From the NCBI RefSeq assembly GCF_041260155.1, contig NW_027248277.1, positions 20,399,377-20,463,376 on the forward strand: a DNA stretch of 64,000 bases, given 5' to 3'. Shown in pieces: positions 22,949 to 34,902 of the stretch. The notes under the pieces were generated by a model. The model saw nothing but the letters and a program-made list of their open reading frames with translations, made no database searches and was not told where the DNA came from. Numbering within the stretch: the stretch's first letter is position 1; each line of letters opens with the position of its first letter. The stretch is from Ptychodera flava. Taxonomy: Eukaryota; Hemichordata; Enteropneusta; Ptychoderidae. Position numbers and translations under genes: made by a program.

Positions 22949-25900
22949 GTAACAAATCACATATCATAACCTTAAACGTAAGAGGTTTGAGTAATTACTC
23001 TAAACGTAGAGATATTTTTCAATGGCTAAAACACCAAAACGCGTCTTTTGCCGTTTTACAGGAAGTTTACGGAGAAAGTGTAAATATTGTTCAGTGGGAA
23101 AAAGAATGGGGTGGCCGAATAATACTTTCGGAAGGTGCCAATAATAGTAGGGGAGTTGCAATCCTTATTGCTAAGCATTGTAATTTTCAAATTGACAGTG
23201 TATACAAAGATGATTTTGGTAGAATTGTTATTGTAAATGGTATGTACGAGAATACGGGTTTTTCAGTCTGTGGTGTCTACGCTCCAAATGATGCTGCACA
23301 TAGAAAGTATTTTTTTGTTAACCTCACGAAGGTTATTGAAGTTAACTTGCACGTATGAACGCCTAATAATTGCCGGTGACTTTAATTGTCCACTTAACAA
23401 GAGTTTGGATAAGAGAGCTCGGGCGGTAACTATTGATAAATCCGTCCCGGCCTTACGAAAAGTACTGCAACAGTTCACTTTGGTTGATATTTGGAGAGAA
23501 CGCAATCCGTCACTTCAACAGTTTACATGGAGACGATTGCATCCTATCCCGACCTACAGTAGAATTGACTACATTTTTATCTCGAAGAACATTCTAAAAG
23601 ACATAAAAAGAGTTGACATCAGGCCTGCTTTGAAAACAGACCACATGGCTGTTTACTTAGAAATTATTTATAGGAAATTTGACAGAGGTCCTAGTACTTG
23701 GAAATTTAACAAGTACCTCCTAAAGAAAGATGATTACGTTGAAAGTGTCCGTAATCTCTTGAAAAGGTGTAAAACTAAGTATGAGAATGTTGATGCCAAA
23801 GTTAGTTGGGATTTGATAAAGAAAGATGTGAAAGAATACACGATTGGGTATTGTCATAACGTAACAAAAAAATTCAAACTCTCTCATTCCGGAGTTGGAG
23901 AAGCAGTTGCGTATGGCTGGCATAACATGATTCACGAGCCGTCTGACTCCAACATTGAAGCTTATGGTTCAATTAAACAGCGTCTGGAAGATCTTTACAC
24001 CCTTCGAGCCGAAGGTGCGCAAATACGCTCCAGGGCACGCTGGGTCGAAAAGGGTGAAAAAAGTACGAAGTTCTTTTTAGGTTTGGAAAAGACAAATGCC
24101 TCCAAAAAGGAGATGAATGTTCTCCGTACAGCTCATGATACCTATGTAACTGATACAGAACAGATTCTTGAGGGACAGAAGAACTTTTATCACAATTTAT
24201 ATAAAGCTAAGCTGAGAGATAGTTGCCTTGATGAATTTCTAGAGGATGCACCTGTTCCACAGCTATCCCAGAATCAGTCAGATGATTGCGAGGGAGAGTT
24301 TACAAGAGAGAATGCTTTACAGCACTATGTAAGATGGCTCCCAACAAATCTCCAGGTTCTGACGGGTTAACAGGAGAATTTTATCGTTTTTTCTGGAATG
24401 ATATTTGTGAATATGTTGTGTCATCTTTAAATACGAGTTACAGGTGTGGTTCGCTATCTTTATCCCAGAGACGTGGTGTACTTACACTTTTGTTTAAGAA
24501 AGGCGCTGAGGACGACCTAAACAACTGGCGTCCAGTGTCTCTTCTAAATACCGATTATAAAATCGCTACAAAAGCCCTAGCTAATCGTTTACAGATTGTT
24601 CTTCCTTCATTGATCCATAGATATCAAACAGGGTATATGAAGGGTCGATTTATAGGCGAAAATGTTAGACTTATCTCAGACATCTTTCATTACTCAAAGA
24701 AACATAATATTGGAAGAGTTGCCATGTTCCTTGATTATGAAAAAGCCTTCGATAGTGTTAACTGGGATTATCTTGATGAAACCTTACGACGTATGAATTT
24801 TGGTCATTCGTTTCGTCAATGGGTAAAAACTTTCTACACTAATATTCAGAGCTGTATTTTGTACAAGGGTTGGTCTTCCAGCTACTTCAGGTTAGAAAGG
24901 GGTGTCCGTCAAGGATTTTCCCTTTCTGCACTTTTATTTGTCATGGCAATTGAGATTTTAGCTTGTAAGATAAGGTACGATAAAACTATCAAGGGGTTTC
25001 GTCTGCCTGCTTGTAATGGTAATGTCAAAGAAGCAAAGATTTCTTTGCTTGCAGATGATACAACTGTCTTCGTTCAAGATTTGACTTCAGTGCATTCTGT
25101 TCTCAAAGTAATGGAGAAGTTTCAGCGTTGTAGTGGGTTAAAGTTAAATAAAAAGAAAACACAGGCTTTTAAACTTGGTAATCTAAGAAAATGTAACGAT
25201 AGAGTGGGCGATATCAGCTGGACTGACAATCCTGTGAAAACTTTAGGAGTGTATTTTGGTTATGATGATGCTCTGTGTAAGAAGTTAAACTGGGACGATA
25301 AGTTGAAATCACTAGGAAAGATATTGGAAGTGTGGAGAAGGCGGCAACTTACGATTTATGGCCGTATTCTCATCACCAAGTCTCTTGCTGTTTCGAAAAT
25401 TATGTATCTGTCATCTGTAATTGGTATTCCCAATGATATTCTCTGTGAAGTACAACGTCTTGTTGACAGTTTTGTAAAACGTAAAAGAAGAATTTCGAAC
25501 AAAGTTCTTGAAAGTGAATATAAGCTGGGAGGAGTTAAACATATTAATGTGAAATGCCAAGTGGAAGCAATGATGGCTCTTTGGGTGAAAAGATTAATAA
25601 TATGTAAAGATGACACATGGACTGTTTTACCCTGGTCATATTTTCGTTTAGATAATTCCACCAACTTATTACATCAGCATACAATTTGGCAAAAGATTCC
25701 TGTTTTTCTATTATCTGTACTCCCAGACTTTTATGTAAATGTTCTAAATGGCTGGTATGCGGTGAAACACAATGCCTCTCACGGTGTTAACCATACACTT
25801 CTTTACTAGTCTTCTAAATTCAGGTGTTTCTATGCAGCTCACTCTGCAGGTAATAACTATGATGTCATACTTAGCGATTCTAGGATTTCAGTTTACAAAT

Positions 25901-26544
25901 TAACTTGCAAGGCGTTGTATGCTCATCTCATACAAAGGCATTCATTACATGCGAGTGATAAACTCTTGAAATGGTTTTCTAGTTTAAATATTTTTCCTGC
26001 AAGGTCAGAGAGTGACTGTCACAAAATTTGGTTGAGAGTGTACAATTTGACAAAAGAAACTAAGTTAAGAGAGTTTCAGTGGAAACTTTTACAACGATTA
26101 ACACCCTGTAACAAGTATTTATACCTTTGGAAGCTAAAATATTCAATGCTCTGTCCACTTTGTCATCAGGTTGACTCTTTGGAACACAGATTTATTTATT
26201 GTCATGTCGCTGAGAGATGTTGGAATAAGCTTAAATACGTCATCTCCAGATGTTTTGATTTACAAATGGAAATAACACCATCAAACATTATATTTTCAGA
26301 AGCTTGTGAGAGCGTCAAAACTAAAGAAAAACGTTATGTCTTTCAACTTCTAATTCTCCTTGGTAAATGGAGCATCCATAAGTATTGGGTGAGAATACAC
26401 CGAGAATACACGAGAATACACGAGAATACACCGATTGAAGTTGTAATTAAAAATGAGGTTACTTTAAGGTACAACATACAGAAGCAGCTTGGTGGAAAGG
26501 CTGACGTATTGGCAACTTTTGAGAAGATTAAGAGTTTAATGTAA
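22945..26544 (+). pseudogene. LINE ORF2 (endonuclease-reverse transcriptase), frameshifted
   Basis: The endonuclease domain is at 22,945-23,700: NVRGL, LQEVY, VCGVYAPND, IIAGDFNCP, SRIDYIF and TDHMAVYLE are recognisable APE-type motifs. The RT domain is at ~24,330-25,300: NWRPVSLLNTDYKI, AMFLDYEKAFDSVNW, LERGVRQGFSLSALLF and LLADDTTVFV. The active site reads LADD rather than the usual YADD, and the turn before it reads GFSLSA where GCPLSP is typical. A C-terminal knuckle CPLCHQVDSLEHRFIYC follows (~26,150). The frame shifts near 23,345 and 24,330, and a TAG interrupts at 25,807-25,809 with the same frame continuing to 26,544. Inactive copy of a Tx1/L1-clade element. Confidence 0.93.
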
Positions 26545-26670
26545 ATTTAAACCTCATACAACATGTCCATTTTCCTTTGTTTTAACTGCCACTTGGATAC
26601 TTGCGTATCCATGTCACTGTAATATTCACATATTCATGTAGTTGATATGAAGGTTCAAATAAAAGATAAA

Positions 26671-26683
26671 AAAAGGAGCGATG
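26671..26683. repeat. LINE target-site duplication, 3' copy
   Basis: AAAAGGAGCGATG immediately after the A-rich LINE end; unit 4 sequence resumes with cacggtcgtagtgatcc, the counterpart of caaggtcatagtgatcc in units 1-3. Confidence 0.92.
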
Positions 26684-26829
26684 CACGGTCGTAGTGATCC
26701 TAGCATATTTCGTATTTTATCTTCGTCGATGGTTTATTTGAAATATCACAGTCAAAATTAATAATATAAATATTTTATTGCTGAACAACACACTATGGGA
26801 GTGCGGTAAAGCATAGTGTTTGTGGAGGA

Positions 26830-27227
26830 ATTCAATAACAGTCGTTATTGGTGAGAGGGAGACAGCTATGGCTTTGTCAGGAGTCTCTGCTTCACAAAAA
26901 TCTTTTGAATGATGGATACTATACAATCATACCCTCGCATCGAATATATGTAAGAAACTGCATTTGTAATACGTTGGCAAGCCAGGGCAGCAGTTCTTAA
27001 GCCAAAAGACAACGTGAGGTCAAAGAATAACAAGTTTCGCCGAGTGTATTACAGAAAATGGAAGTCAGCTGGATCGGTATCTGCCGATAAGCGCTACTTA
27101 AACCACGCTTAGACAATAGGCACCCATTCCCTTTCCGAGCCTTCATAGACGTAGAATTATCAATGGTTGGATGGGTATTGAAGATGAAAATTCTAACCAA
27201 GAAATTATCCGTTTTGGAGTCCACCAC
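26830..27227 (-). pseudogene. Fossil DIRS-type reverse transcriptase fragment, unit 4
   Basis: Diverged copy of the unit relic: LSKRGLSSAYRQIPI in one frame and IHHSKDFCEAETPDKA in another. A stop follows LTSR, as in unit 1. Independent decay of this copy supports a non-functional status throughout the array. Confidence 0.55.
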
Positions 27228-27239
27228 ATACTTTTTTAT

Positions 27240-27700
27240 GGATTTAAAAGCTTAGACTGAAGACTATGCGCCTATCGATTGACGCTATCATTTTTCTCCA
27301 CTTTACGAATGGGTAAGGTACTGAGTGGCGTGGCGAGGGGGTTAGATGAAAATGGACCGGCTGTAGCCCCATCTGAATAGTTTAATAACATGGGTGTTTT
27401 GTGTGGTAGAGTATGCCAATTCTGAAGTTAATTACTATATAAGCCAACCATACTGTAAGAAAGCTGTCGGAAAGCGTAGATTGAAGACTATGCGCCTATC
27501 GATCGACGCTATCTTTTTATCTCCACTGTCTGAATGGGTGAGGTACTAAGTAGTGCAACGAAGGGGTTAGTTAAAAAGGACTAGCCGTGGCCCTGCTGTC
27601 ATTTCATTAATGATCTATCTGTCAACATGATCTGAATAATTTAATGTCTATGGGTGTGTTATATATGCGCCAACCAAACTATAAGAAATCACACACGATT
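27240..27700. repeat. Internal ~230 bp direct duplication, unit 4
   Basis: Both diverged copies of the gcgcctatcgat.gacgctatc segment are present (~27,265 and ~27,494), so the duplication is older than the unit amplification. Confidence 0.6.
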
Positions 27701-28799
27701 GTGTCATTCTAATGTTGCAATTCTGCTCTCCAAATTGATATTTCCAGATTTGATGAGACTACTATCCTGCAATGGTAAATCAGATTACATTACTGTGTCA
27801 TAAGCAGTTATGACATCAGTAAATCCTGTGATTATGTTGGTGGCCATACCAATGACGTTCATCGTCAACAGAAATATTGCTGAGCGCATAGACATCATGA
27901 CATATTTATTTAGAATCATTTCTGGAATGGAGGATTTCATTTTGTGACAGTAAATCATCTGCTTTCCTATTAGGATATTTTGTATCGTTTATAGGAATTT
28001 GTCTGCTGAATTGTTATCATCACAGCTGATCGTGGAAAATCCTACACTAGGAACAATTTCCACAGTAAACAAGTTACGGGCAGTAGCTCCCCTACAATCA
28101 CAGTCATTGCAATATGAGCTACTCTCGCAAAGTATGCATGCCGATCAAGTGGCTTCATCGCCAGTATAAGCTAATAATTTTATTGTGGATGTCCCTGTCG
28201 GGGTAAATATCAAGACCAAATTCCATGATATCAACATTATTAGCTTACCCTGAGAATAGGTAACTATTTTCTCTAATATATGTCAAAACAGTATTGGCAA
28301 CGTTATACAGTTCAATCCAGTAAGTTGAGTGTGTGTGACTGTTACAAATTAAACAAGGGGAACAAAAATTTCTGGAGCGGTTCTCTCTGTGGCCTCTCAG
28401 CTAGTCGACTGGTGCCGTATGTTGTGGGTTCGAATCCGATTGAAAACTAGCCGTATTTTCTACCCTGGGTTGGTAACTCCAAAATGCAAAAACAGAGCTC
28501 GGGAAGGAATATGACTACCTAACTGAAGGTTCCCAATTATGCAATTCTGCTCTGTTATGTAATTATGCAAATCTGTTCCCAATTACGCAATTCGATGGGT
28601 TACCGTAGTTAAGCAAAACAAAGTTTACATATTATACTGGAAAACGCAGCGTATTCATGCTAGGCCACAGAGTGTTAATACATTTTGCTTAAAGGGCACC
28701 GATAAATTCTCTGAGAGACCAAGCTGCCACCTATTATTATCTTCTTAAATGAAACACCAGAGGGCAGTACACCTCCACTACAAAAGTGACAATAACCAC

Positions 28800-28905
28800 T
28801 TCAATAGCTGCGCTTATGCCATTTTGATGGTGTTTGTGTATCTTTCCGTCAGATAGTCCGGAATGAAAAGAACGAATTAGATAAACTTTGAGCATATCAA
28901 GAAAT
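28800..28905 (-). pseudogene. Sulfotransferase copy 4, reduced to its N-terminal leader
   Basis: Reading + strand, the 3'-flank sequence tcaatagctg.g.ttatgccattttg (ending ~28,826) joins directly to tggtgtttgtgt..tc.gttagat, which in unit 2 lies at about codon 25. About 1 kb is therefore missing: nearly the whole CDS, from just after the signal-anchor to beyond the stop. The remaining leader encodes a LIRSFHSGLSDGKIHKHHQ-type start. Neither PAPS loop survives. Confidence 0.75.
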
Positions 28906-29495
28906 ATTAGCAACAAGTGCAACATTTGGTATCATCAACGTTAATGTCGCGTAGCTAGAGAAAGTGACATAATCTCATAGAAGTAATTGTAACAGAGTTA
29001 ACAAAGGTAGACAGCGCCTAGGGAACAAATATTCGGACTTTGAAACATTTACAGTAAACCTTTTGGCCTACCTTTTGGAGGGGCTTACCGTAAAGCTTAT
29101 TTGGTTAACAAAACTTTCCCTGAAATTGTATTTTTCCTTGAAAAAAGGTGGTTTGAGGGCTGGAAGTTTGCTTGACGAAAGTTTGAGTAGAAGCTATATC
29201 TTTCAATTACAAGGAGCGAACTATGTTTCTCTGGCACACAACGATTATGGGTAATGGCTTTGCATTTTGCATGGACCCTTGGTCTGTATATCAAATTTTG
29301 AGGTCCCCATAAAATGTAGACTCATCGACTTTGATACAAAAAACCACTTACTGGATGTTTATCTGTGAAATTCTGGTACGGAGATTAAACTAGAGAGCTG
29401 ACATAAAATAACATTTTTTGTCTTCTACAGCTGCACGTCACTGTAATAGAATAAAAAAGATTGAACAGCAGATAAAACAATATGACTGCCATCAA

Positions 29496-29815
29496 CTATG
29501 TATGTATGTATGTACGTACGTACGTACGTACGTACGTACGTACGTATGTATGTATGTATGTATGTATGTATGTATGTATGTATGTATGTATGTATGTATG
29601 TTTGTATGTATGTATGTCTATGTATGCATGCATGTGTGTGTATGTATGTGTATGTGCGTGTGTATATGTGTGTATATATGCATTTTGTATCTATGTATAC
29701 TTGTATCCATGTATCTATCTATCTATCTGTGTATCTATCTATGAACGTGTGTATCTATGTATGCACGTATCAAGTATTTTTGTATCTCTGTATGTTTGCA
29801 TCCGTCTAGGTATGT
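29496..29815. repeat. (TATG)/(TACG)/(TATC)n microsatellite, unit 4
   Basis: Compound 4-base repeats at the position of the (ATGT)n tracts of units 1-3, preserved although the gene next to it has gone. Confidence 0.88.
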
Positions 29816-30299
29816 AACGAAAACCACAAATTGCACGAAAACACTGGCTTTCACTGCTGGAGCTTACAATTCGATTTGATTGACAGCTTGTGGTTAAGAT
29901 GAAATAATATGAGGAAGCTTGAACATTTCAATGGGAATTCCAGGCCCAGTAACTTGCAGCAAATAAATATTGGCAACCATTTCTACCTGTGTCCTTTTAC
30001 CGACATAAAACCTTCACTAAAACAATTGGAATCTCTGTGATTTTGTTAAGGAAAATTTATAACTTTCCTGTAGTTTAGTGTACAGTACTAGATCCTGCGA
30101 TACAATGAAAGATAGGCAATACGTCTCACTTTCCGTGCCACTGTCCTGAAAAATGGAAACGTTAAGTGTGTGAAATATGTTATTAAGATGGCAAAACTGC
30201 ATCTCACCTTCAAACGGGTTGTCATGATGGTCGTTACTTATGAGAGTTGCCTTTTTATATGCCTATCTGCAAAGACTGTTGAAGTTCAGTAGACTCCCA

Positions 30300-30830
30300 G
30301 TAAAAGTCCGATATCTTCACTCAGCTGACAACCAACAGAATCGAACACGCTTAATGACTCCACTAGATTTATTGTCAAACATCTATCAAGTCACCAATAT
30401 ATATCACGAACACTTTTCTCCAGATGTAACAGCTTGCGAAAAATCAAACATGCAAGCCTTTCACCTGATAAAAGTTAAAGGAACTCTTTCCTTTTAATAA
30501 TTTAACTTTAATAACATCGCAGTGGCTATTGGTTCTTTTGTCGCATACAGACAATGCGTGCTGAATAGATAAATCTTTGTAAGTCAGATAAACGTCATTG
30601 AATGCACATTTTCCAAACAATAAAGGATTTATGAATATTATGGATTTCTCAGTTTACAGCCAGAATGACTATTGTAACAGTTGCTTTATGTGTGCTATAG
30701 TCTGAGATAAATGATTATCACTCTTATAAGCAGTGGGGAGGTTTTTTCTTTTGGAGTCACCTGTAGCTAATAATCAATAATTTGTTGTTATCCCAAAAGA
30801 GTTCCAATCATGTAAATATCTTTTTGAGGT
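30300..30830. repeat. Left end of a further unit copy (truncated)
   Basis: Diverged match to the first ~530 bases of the unit: gactcccagta...tatcttcactc.gctgacaac.aacag, cagatgtaacagcttgcgaaaa.tcaaaca.gcaagcctttca, and gtggctatt.gt....tgtcgcatacagacaa.g.gctgaa.agataaatct. Similarity stops near 30,830, where unrelated sequence leads to the NLR-like gene. Confidence 0.75.
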
Positions 30831-31390
30831 ATAATGTGCCCGGGCAAAAGATATTCAGTCTCTCAAACTTTAAAAATCCGTTATCCGTTCTAACTCTTGT
30901 GAGGGCTCGTTTGCCGTTCGTTTCATGATACAACTGTTACTGGCTTACTTTTCTGACAACGGAATATTTTATTATTCCCATAGAGTTAACACAGAGAAGT
31001 TGCCATTCTCAACCGTAAATCTTGTACGGTGAAGCCTTTTTTTTATTCTTGGGTTCGAAAGAGAATGGATAAAGTATTTGACGGAACGTTTCAGCAAAAT
31101 TTAAAGTCTTTCAATTTCAGTTGTGTTATACTTCTAAAACGATGTAAATCTCACAAAAATTATATTTCTAAGGAGAAACATACAACCTTGCTGTTAATTC
31201 ACATACGAAATATTTTTGCCAAAACACTCAGAAATCTTGGTTCTAGAATACGAGGAAAATGAGTGCATGGACAAGATAAACTGTGTATTCGTGAATTTGT
31301 GATCACTGCAAATGAATATTGAAATAGTTTGCAAATCTATTTGATTTAATTGATCAATAAGTTCTAATTCGTTAGTTAGTTATAATAAAT

Positions 31391-31445
<55 letters not shown>

Positions 31446-32100
31446 TCTATTTATTTATTTAAATGAAATGATGAACCATTTACAGACATAGTGTAGGTAA
31501 AAGCTTGTCAATAGGGCCGTAATCTTCCATAGGGTCTAACAAGACCATTAATATACTGTACAAATCACACTAAACAAGACCTGGCAATAACATATAGAGC
31601 ACTAGTAGTACTCACTATGAAATTATTTGTTTCGTTGTAAAATGTGTAATTTGAACTCTCGATTTTTTACCCTTGGACTACAACTACGAGACTACACAGC
31701 AAAGATTCTCTGACCAGATTCTTTATAAAGTGAGGAAGTTAGAGACTCGAGTCGAAGCAGCACGCGTAGGATAATCTTGTTAATTCATTACAGATGACAA
31801 ACATATGAGCAGACTTTCAAAAAATGTAGACTAAAACACAAATAAGGAAAACATACGATACCTAGCGGAGAGAATGTTGTATTGACAGTGCAAAAAATTG
31901 CAAGACATACGAAAACAATAACAAAGGGGTATAGATGCCATGCTGTACGTTCGTTTCGGTCGTGCTCAATATTGTTAGTATCTGGTTCATCACCTGACTT
32001 GCACACCGTAAAAAAGCAAAACAGGTTAATAATAAGATTTTACGGTCTTAAGGGGAACTGTTCACAAACTGTTTACTTTGATATCTCATCTACGACATTT
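30831..32100. other. Region without a recognised gene
   Basis: AT-rich sequence with short open frames that show no domain. The only clear structure is an (ATTT)n tract at 31,387-31,461. Confidence 0.6.
31387..31461. repeat. (ATTT)n microsatellite
   Basis: About 18 ATTT copies with one ATCT interruption. Confidence 0.95.
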
Positions 32101-32104
32101 TGAC

Positions 32105-32487
32105 AATCTATCGTCCAGGTAAAGATTTCACATGACCCTCTACGACAAAACCTAAAAGTAGAAGGCTCGTCAGAGAAACGGCCGACATATCTGTCTGCAA
32201 TACTAGGGTGAAACGGCTGTCACAAAAGATGTCTCCATCTGCGAATGTAGTAGGGACACCAGGTTCGCGGTCATTTATGTCGTTTTGGCCTCGGTACACA
32301 AACTGTAACTGAACTTGGTCAATTTTCTCTTTTGTCAGCGGTGTTCCTTGCAAGGTCTGACATCGAGCAAAAGTCAAGAATCTTGGAGATATCTTGATCT
32401 TCAGCTGTGCATTACCCTTGCATAGACTGGTAAAATGAGCGACGCCTATAGCAAGTACTGTTCCGTGATATTTGCATAAAAGAAATT
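32105..32487 (-). other. Open - strand segment, possible exon of unknown protein
   Basis: About 125 uninterrupted codons on the - strand, including YHGTVLAIGVAHFTSLC, PRFLTFARCQTLQGTP, VQLQFVYRGQND and DGDIFCDSRFTLVLQ. Composition and hydrophobic spacing look protein-like, with four cysteines as in an extracellular domain, but I recognise no family. No convincing splice sites bound it. It could be an isolated exon, a retroelement fragment or chance. Confidence 0.25.
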
Positions 32488-32489
32488 AA

Positions 32490-33591
32490 AGTCCATTTCA
32501 AATGATATTAACTTCACAAATCCATTGCATCCCAATGTCCGCAAACTTCTATTAACATTTTGTCATAATTGTAGTTTGTTCAAAATCGTAAACCATTAGT
32601 GTGTACAGGCGGGTACAGTAGCGCTCTGCCTCAGTCAACTTTTTAACGTTTTCGCTATAACCAAGGCTGAAATGTTATACAATTTTGCAATGTGTTAACG
32701 TCTGATGTCCACATCAATGATTCTGGTCGTGCAGAAATTTGTCGATTCGGACGGCGTTGAAGAGGTATGTTGACAATAATTATATGGGATTACTACCGAA
32801 TTTAACAAAAACGAAAAAGTATTCTTTCAATGTATGAATCCAAACACCAACGCTGGTAAATTTATTGATTGAACGATTGGGAAAAGGCGCAGCTATTGGG
32901 TTTCGTTTTAATAAGATGCCGACGTAGAGGGCGATGATAACAAATGCTTGGTAAATATCCAACCAGGGTCAGTTATACATTATTTGTGAAAAATATGGCG
33001 TCTATAGTGAGGCGGAAATATAAAGTTTTGTCTCCTCAGCGGAATAGGTAAGTCATGTTTTTGTTTTACTACATGCTAATTATATAAATGATATTAGGTA
33101 ACACGAAAGAAAATGCTTTAATGGAACACTTTATAGAATGTTTAAATGATACGTAAATCGGGAGGTCGAGAGGTGACGATGATTGTTCAGGAGTAAATAC
33201 GTAAGCGGAAATTCCGATGGGTACACAGGTGATACATAAAGGTTACATATTCGCTACTTCGTAGTCGCATAAGCTTTACAAATGTCATGGTCATCGTGTA
33301 CAGTAAAATGCAAGATTTACACAATACACGGTATACAACACGAAAGCTTGACGTAGCAGGTACAACAAGTGTTATGTTGCTTTTGTTGTCGTTACACATT
33401 TTCTACACCACTGTTTTGTATACGCCGTCAAATCAGTGTATGCATATTAGAGCGTCAGTTTCGAATTTTTTGCATTTGCTTAAAAGTAACCATGTTATAA
33501 GGTCCTCATGTCATGTTAAGTTATTCTAAACCTTTATGTATAATGCGACGTGCAATTCATTCTAATGATTTAAACAGATAATAACGTCAAG
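32490..33591. other. Upstream region of the DED/NLR-like gene
   Basis: I see no coding feature. The promoter of the gene at 33,592 must lie in or upstream of it, but no TATA or initiator pattern stands out. Confidence 0.4.
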
Positions 33592-33883
33592 ATGGATGCT
33601 CGACTACGAATTTTATATGAAGATATTTCGAAAGCACTGTCATCTGAGGAGGTATCGTCTCTACACTGCTATCTAAAGGATGTCCTGATTCCAACTCGTG
33701 AGCTTGAAAGACGACAATCCCCTGCCGAAATGTTCATCAGGCTTGAGGAATTTGGTAAAATATCGAGTGGAAATGTCAGCCTCTTGAAGACACTCCTTCA
33801 GCAGATTGGCCGCGAACCCCTTGTCAAGTTGGTGGAACAGTTTGAGCTTGGGAACATCAGTCATCATCTCGGGCAGAGAGCAA
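33592..33883 (+). CDS. Exon 1: death effector domain
   Basis: Starts at ATG in good context (caagATGGA) and ends at CAA|GTGAGT. The 97 codons match the six-helix DED pattern: LYEDISKALSSEEVSSLHCYLKD (helices 1-2), LIPTRELERRQSPAEMFIRLEE (3-4), GNVSLLKTLLQQIGREPLVKLV (5-6, with the GR.PL variant of the RxDL motif). DEDs recruit FADD/caspase-8-type partners through homotypic binding. The start is chosen because it precedes helix 1 directly. Confidence 0.85.
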
Positions 33884-34620
33884 GTGAGTATGAATTTACC
33901 TGAAATATAGATGTTACCCAATTAAATGTTTGTGGCATCACAAACATACTACTTTTTGAAAGTTTTATTCGACATTACTGAAACATTCCTTGTTGTTTTA
34001 TACATAAATAAAAAACAATGCAACATACAACAATCCTACTTTCCAGTATCCAAATATATTTACCGAAAGCATTGTTTCTGAAAATGTTATTATGTTTTTG
34101 AGAAAAAACCTGTCCATGTTGTAGAAATTACAATGGGGAACACATAATCAAATTATGCAATAAAAGGAGATGTAACGTATGCAGTAATTACCAGTATAAT
34201 GACGTAATTTGATATTTTCACATGTACGTAGGGTTATACACATAGGGATATCCGAGCGATAGGGATAAAATATCTGCCTCTCATCTCTTCGACAAAGCAG
34301 GGATATTTCTTAAACATCAGGATAATTTTAGCTCACAATAAACACAAATTGCTTCCAGTTATCACTTAAAAGTAGATCATGTTATTGACTTCCAGGATTT
34401 TTTCAAACTTAAGAAACTTAAGAAAATCTCTTAATTCGACTCGATTGAATTTCAAACAATTTTGCGCATTAGGTAAGCTTAATATCTTTTGCACCACACT
34501 TTTCGTACTGATGATATTCGAGAGAAAGTAAGATGCCGTACATGAAGTACTCATCCAGTGGACCATTTCCTAGAATAATTGATCTTTCTTTTAATTTTAA
34601 TATATCCGGGTATTAGTATA

Positions 34621-34759
34621 GGATAAAGCCCGAGTACGAGGGCTCTTCTGGTATATAAAGTCCAACCCAACGATAAAATGTCGAGGCCGCAGGCCGAGAC
34701 ATTTTATCGTAGGGTTGGACTTTATATACCAGAAGAGCCCGAGTATGAGGGTTTTATCC
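34621..34759 (+). repeat. Palindrome P1, 61-17-61, GCA-capped hairpin
   Basis: Two 61-base arms flank a 17-base centre, CGAGGCCGCAGGCCGAG (34,682-34,698). The centre folds as C-G, two G.A mismatches, four GC pairs and a GCA triloop. Arms are complementary apart from a few bases, except at mirror positions 34,631-34,640 (CGAGTACGAG) and 34,740-34,749 (CGAGTATGAG). These run in the same orientation and so place two further tandem G.A/A.G mismatches in the stem. It sits in intron 1 of the NLR-like gene. Confidence 0.9.
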
Positions 34760-34902
34760 GACTTAAAAACTATCGCCCCTAACTAATATATTTTCGTTTT
34801 CAATGTGTTTACGTCAACCGTCCCCTTTGTCAATGTAACATGTTTAGGATATGAATTAAAACTTTTATTTGTGAAATAGCCTTCCAATGTAATGGAACAT
34901 CC

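Larger units (their letters stand above)
21432..26670 (+). mobile_element. Tx1/L1-type LINE retrotransposon, full length, 5.24 kb
   Basis: A complete non-LTR element: a 5' leader of 230 bases, ORF1 with CCHC zinc knuckles, ORF2 with endonuclease, reverse transcriptase and C-terminal CCHC, a short 3' UTR with AATAAA (26,658-26,663) and an A-rich end. A 13-bp target duplication and the empty site in the three sister units prove insertion by target-primed reverse transcription into unit 4 after it separated from them. ORF2 is broken by two frameshifts and one stop, so this copy cannot move on its own. Confidence 0.94.
20875..30299. repeat. Unit copy 4, diverged, LINE-interrupted and with the sulfotransferase deleted
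   Basis: It starts at the usual anchor, is interrupted at 21,432 by a LINE, resumes after the duplicated target at 26,684, and carries the RT fossil (26,830-27,227) and the ~230 bp duplication (27,250-27,690). It runs to the (ATGT)n tract at ~29,500 and the next anchor at ~30,300. It is clearly more diverged from units 1-3 than they are from each other. The Cys-exon, (CAAA)n and (TA)n segments are missing between ~28,300 and ~28,600, and the sulfotransferase CDS is almost entirely gone. Confidence 0.85.

Noticed and set aside
28380..28455. tRNA or tRNA-derived SINE (B-box-like GGTTCGAATCC)
   Set aside because: The T-loop match is good, but only ~14 bases separate it from the D-loop-like GG, so the anticodon arm is missing and no acceptor stem pairs. 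At most it is a SINE fragment.
29498..29640. CRISPR-like or satellite array
   Set aside because: The repeats are 4 bases with no spacers; this is a nuclear animal sequence.
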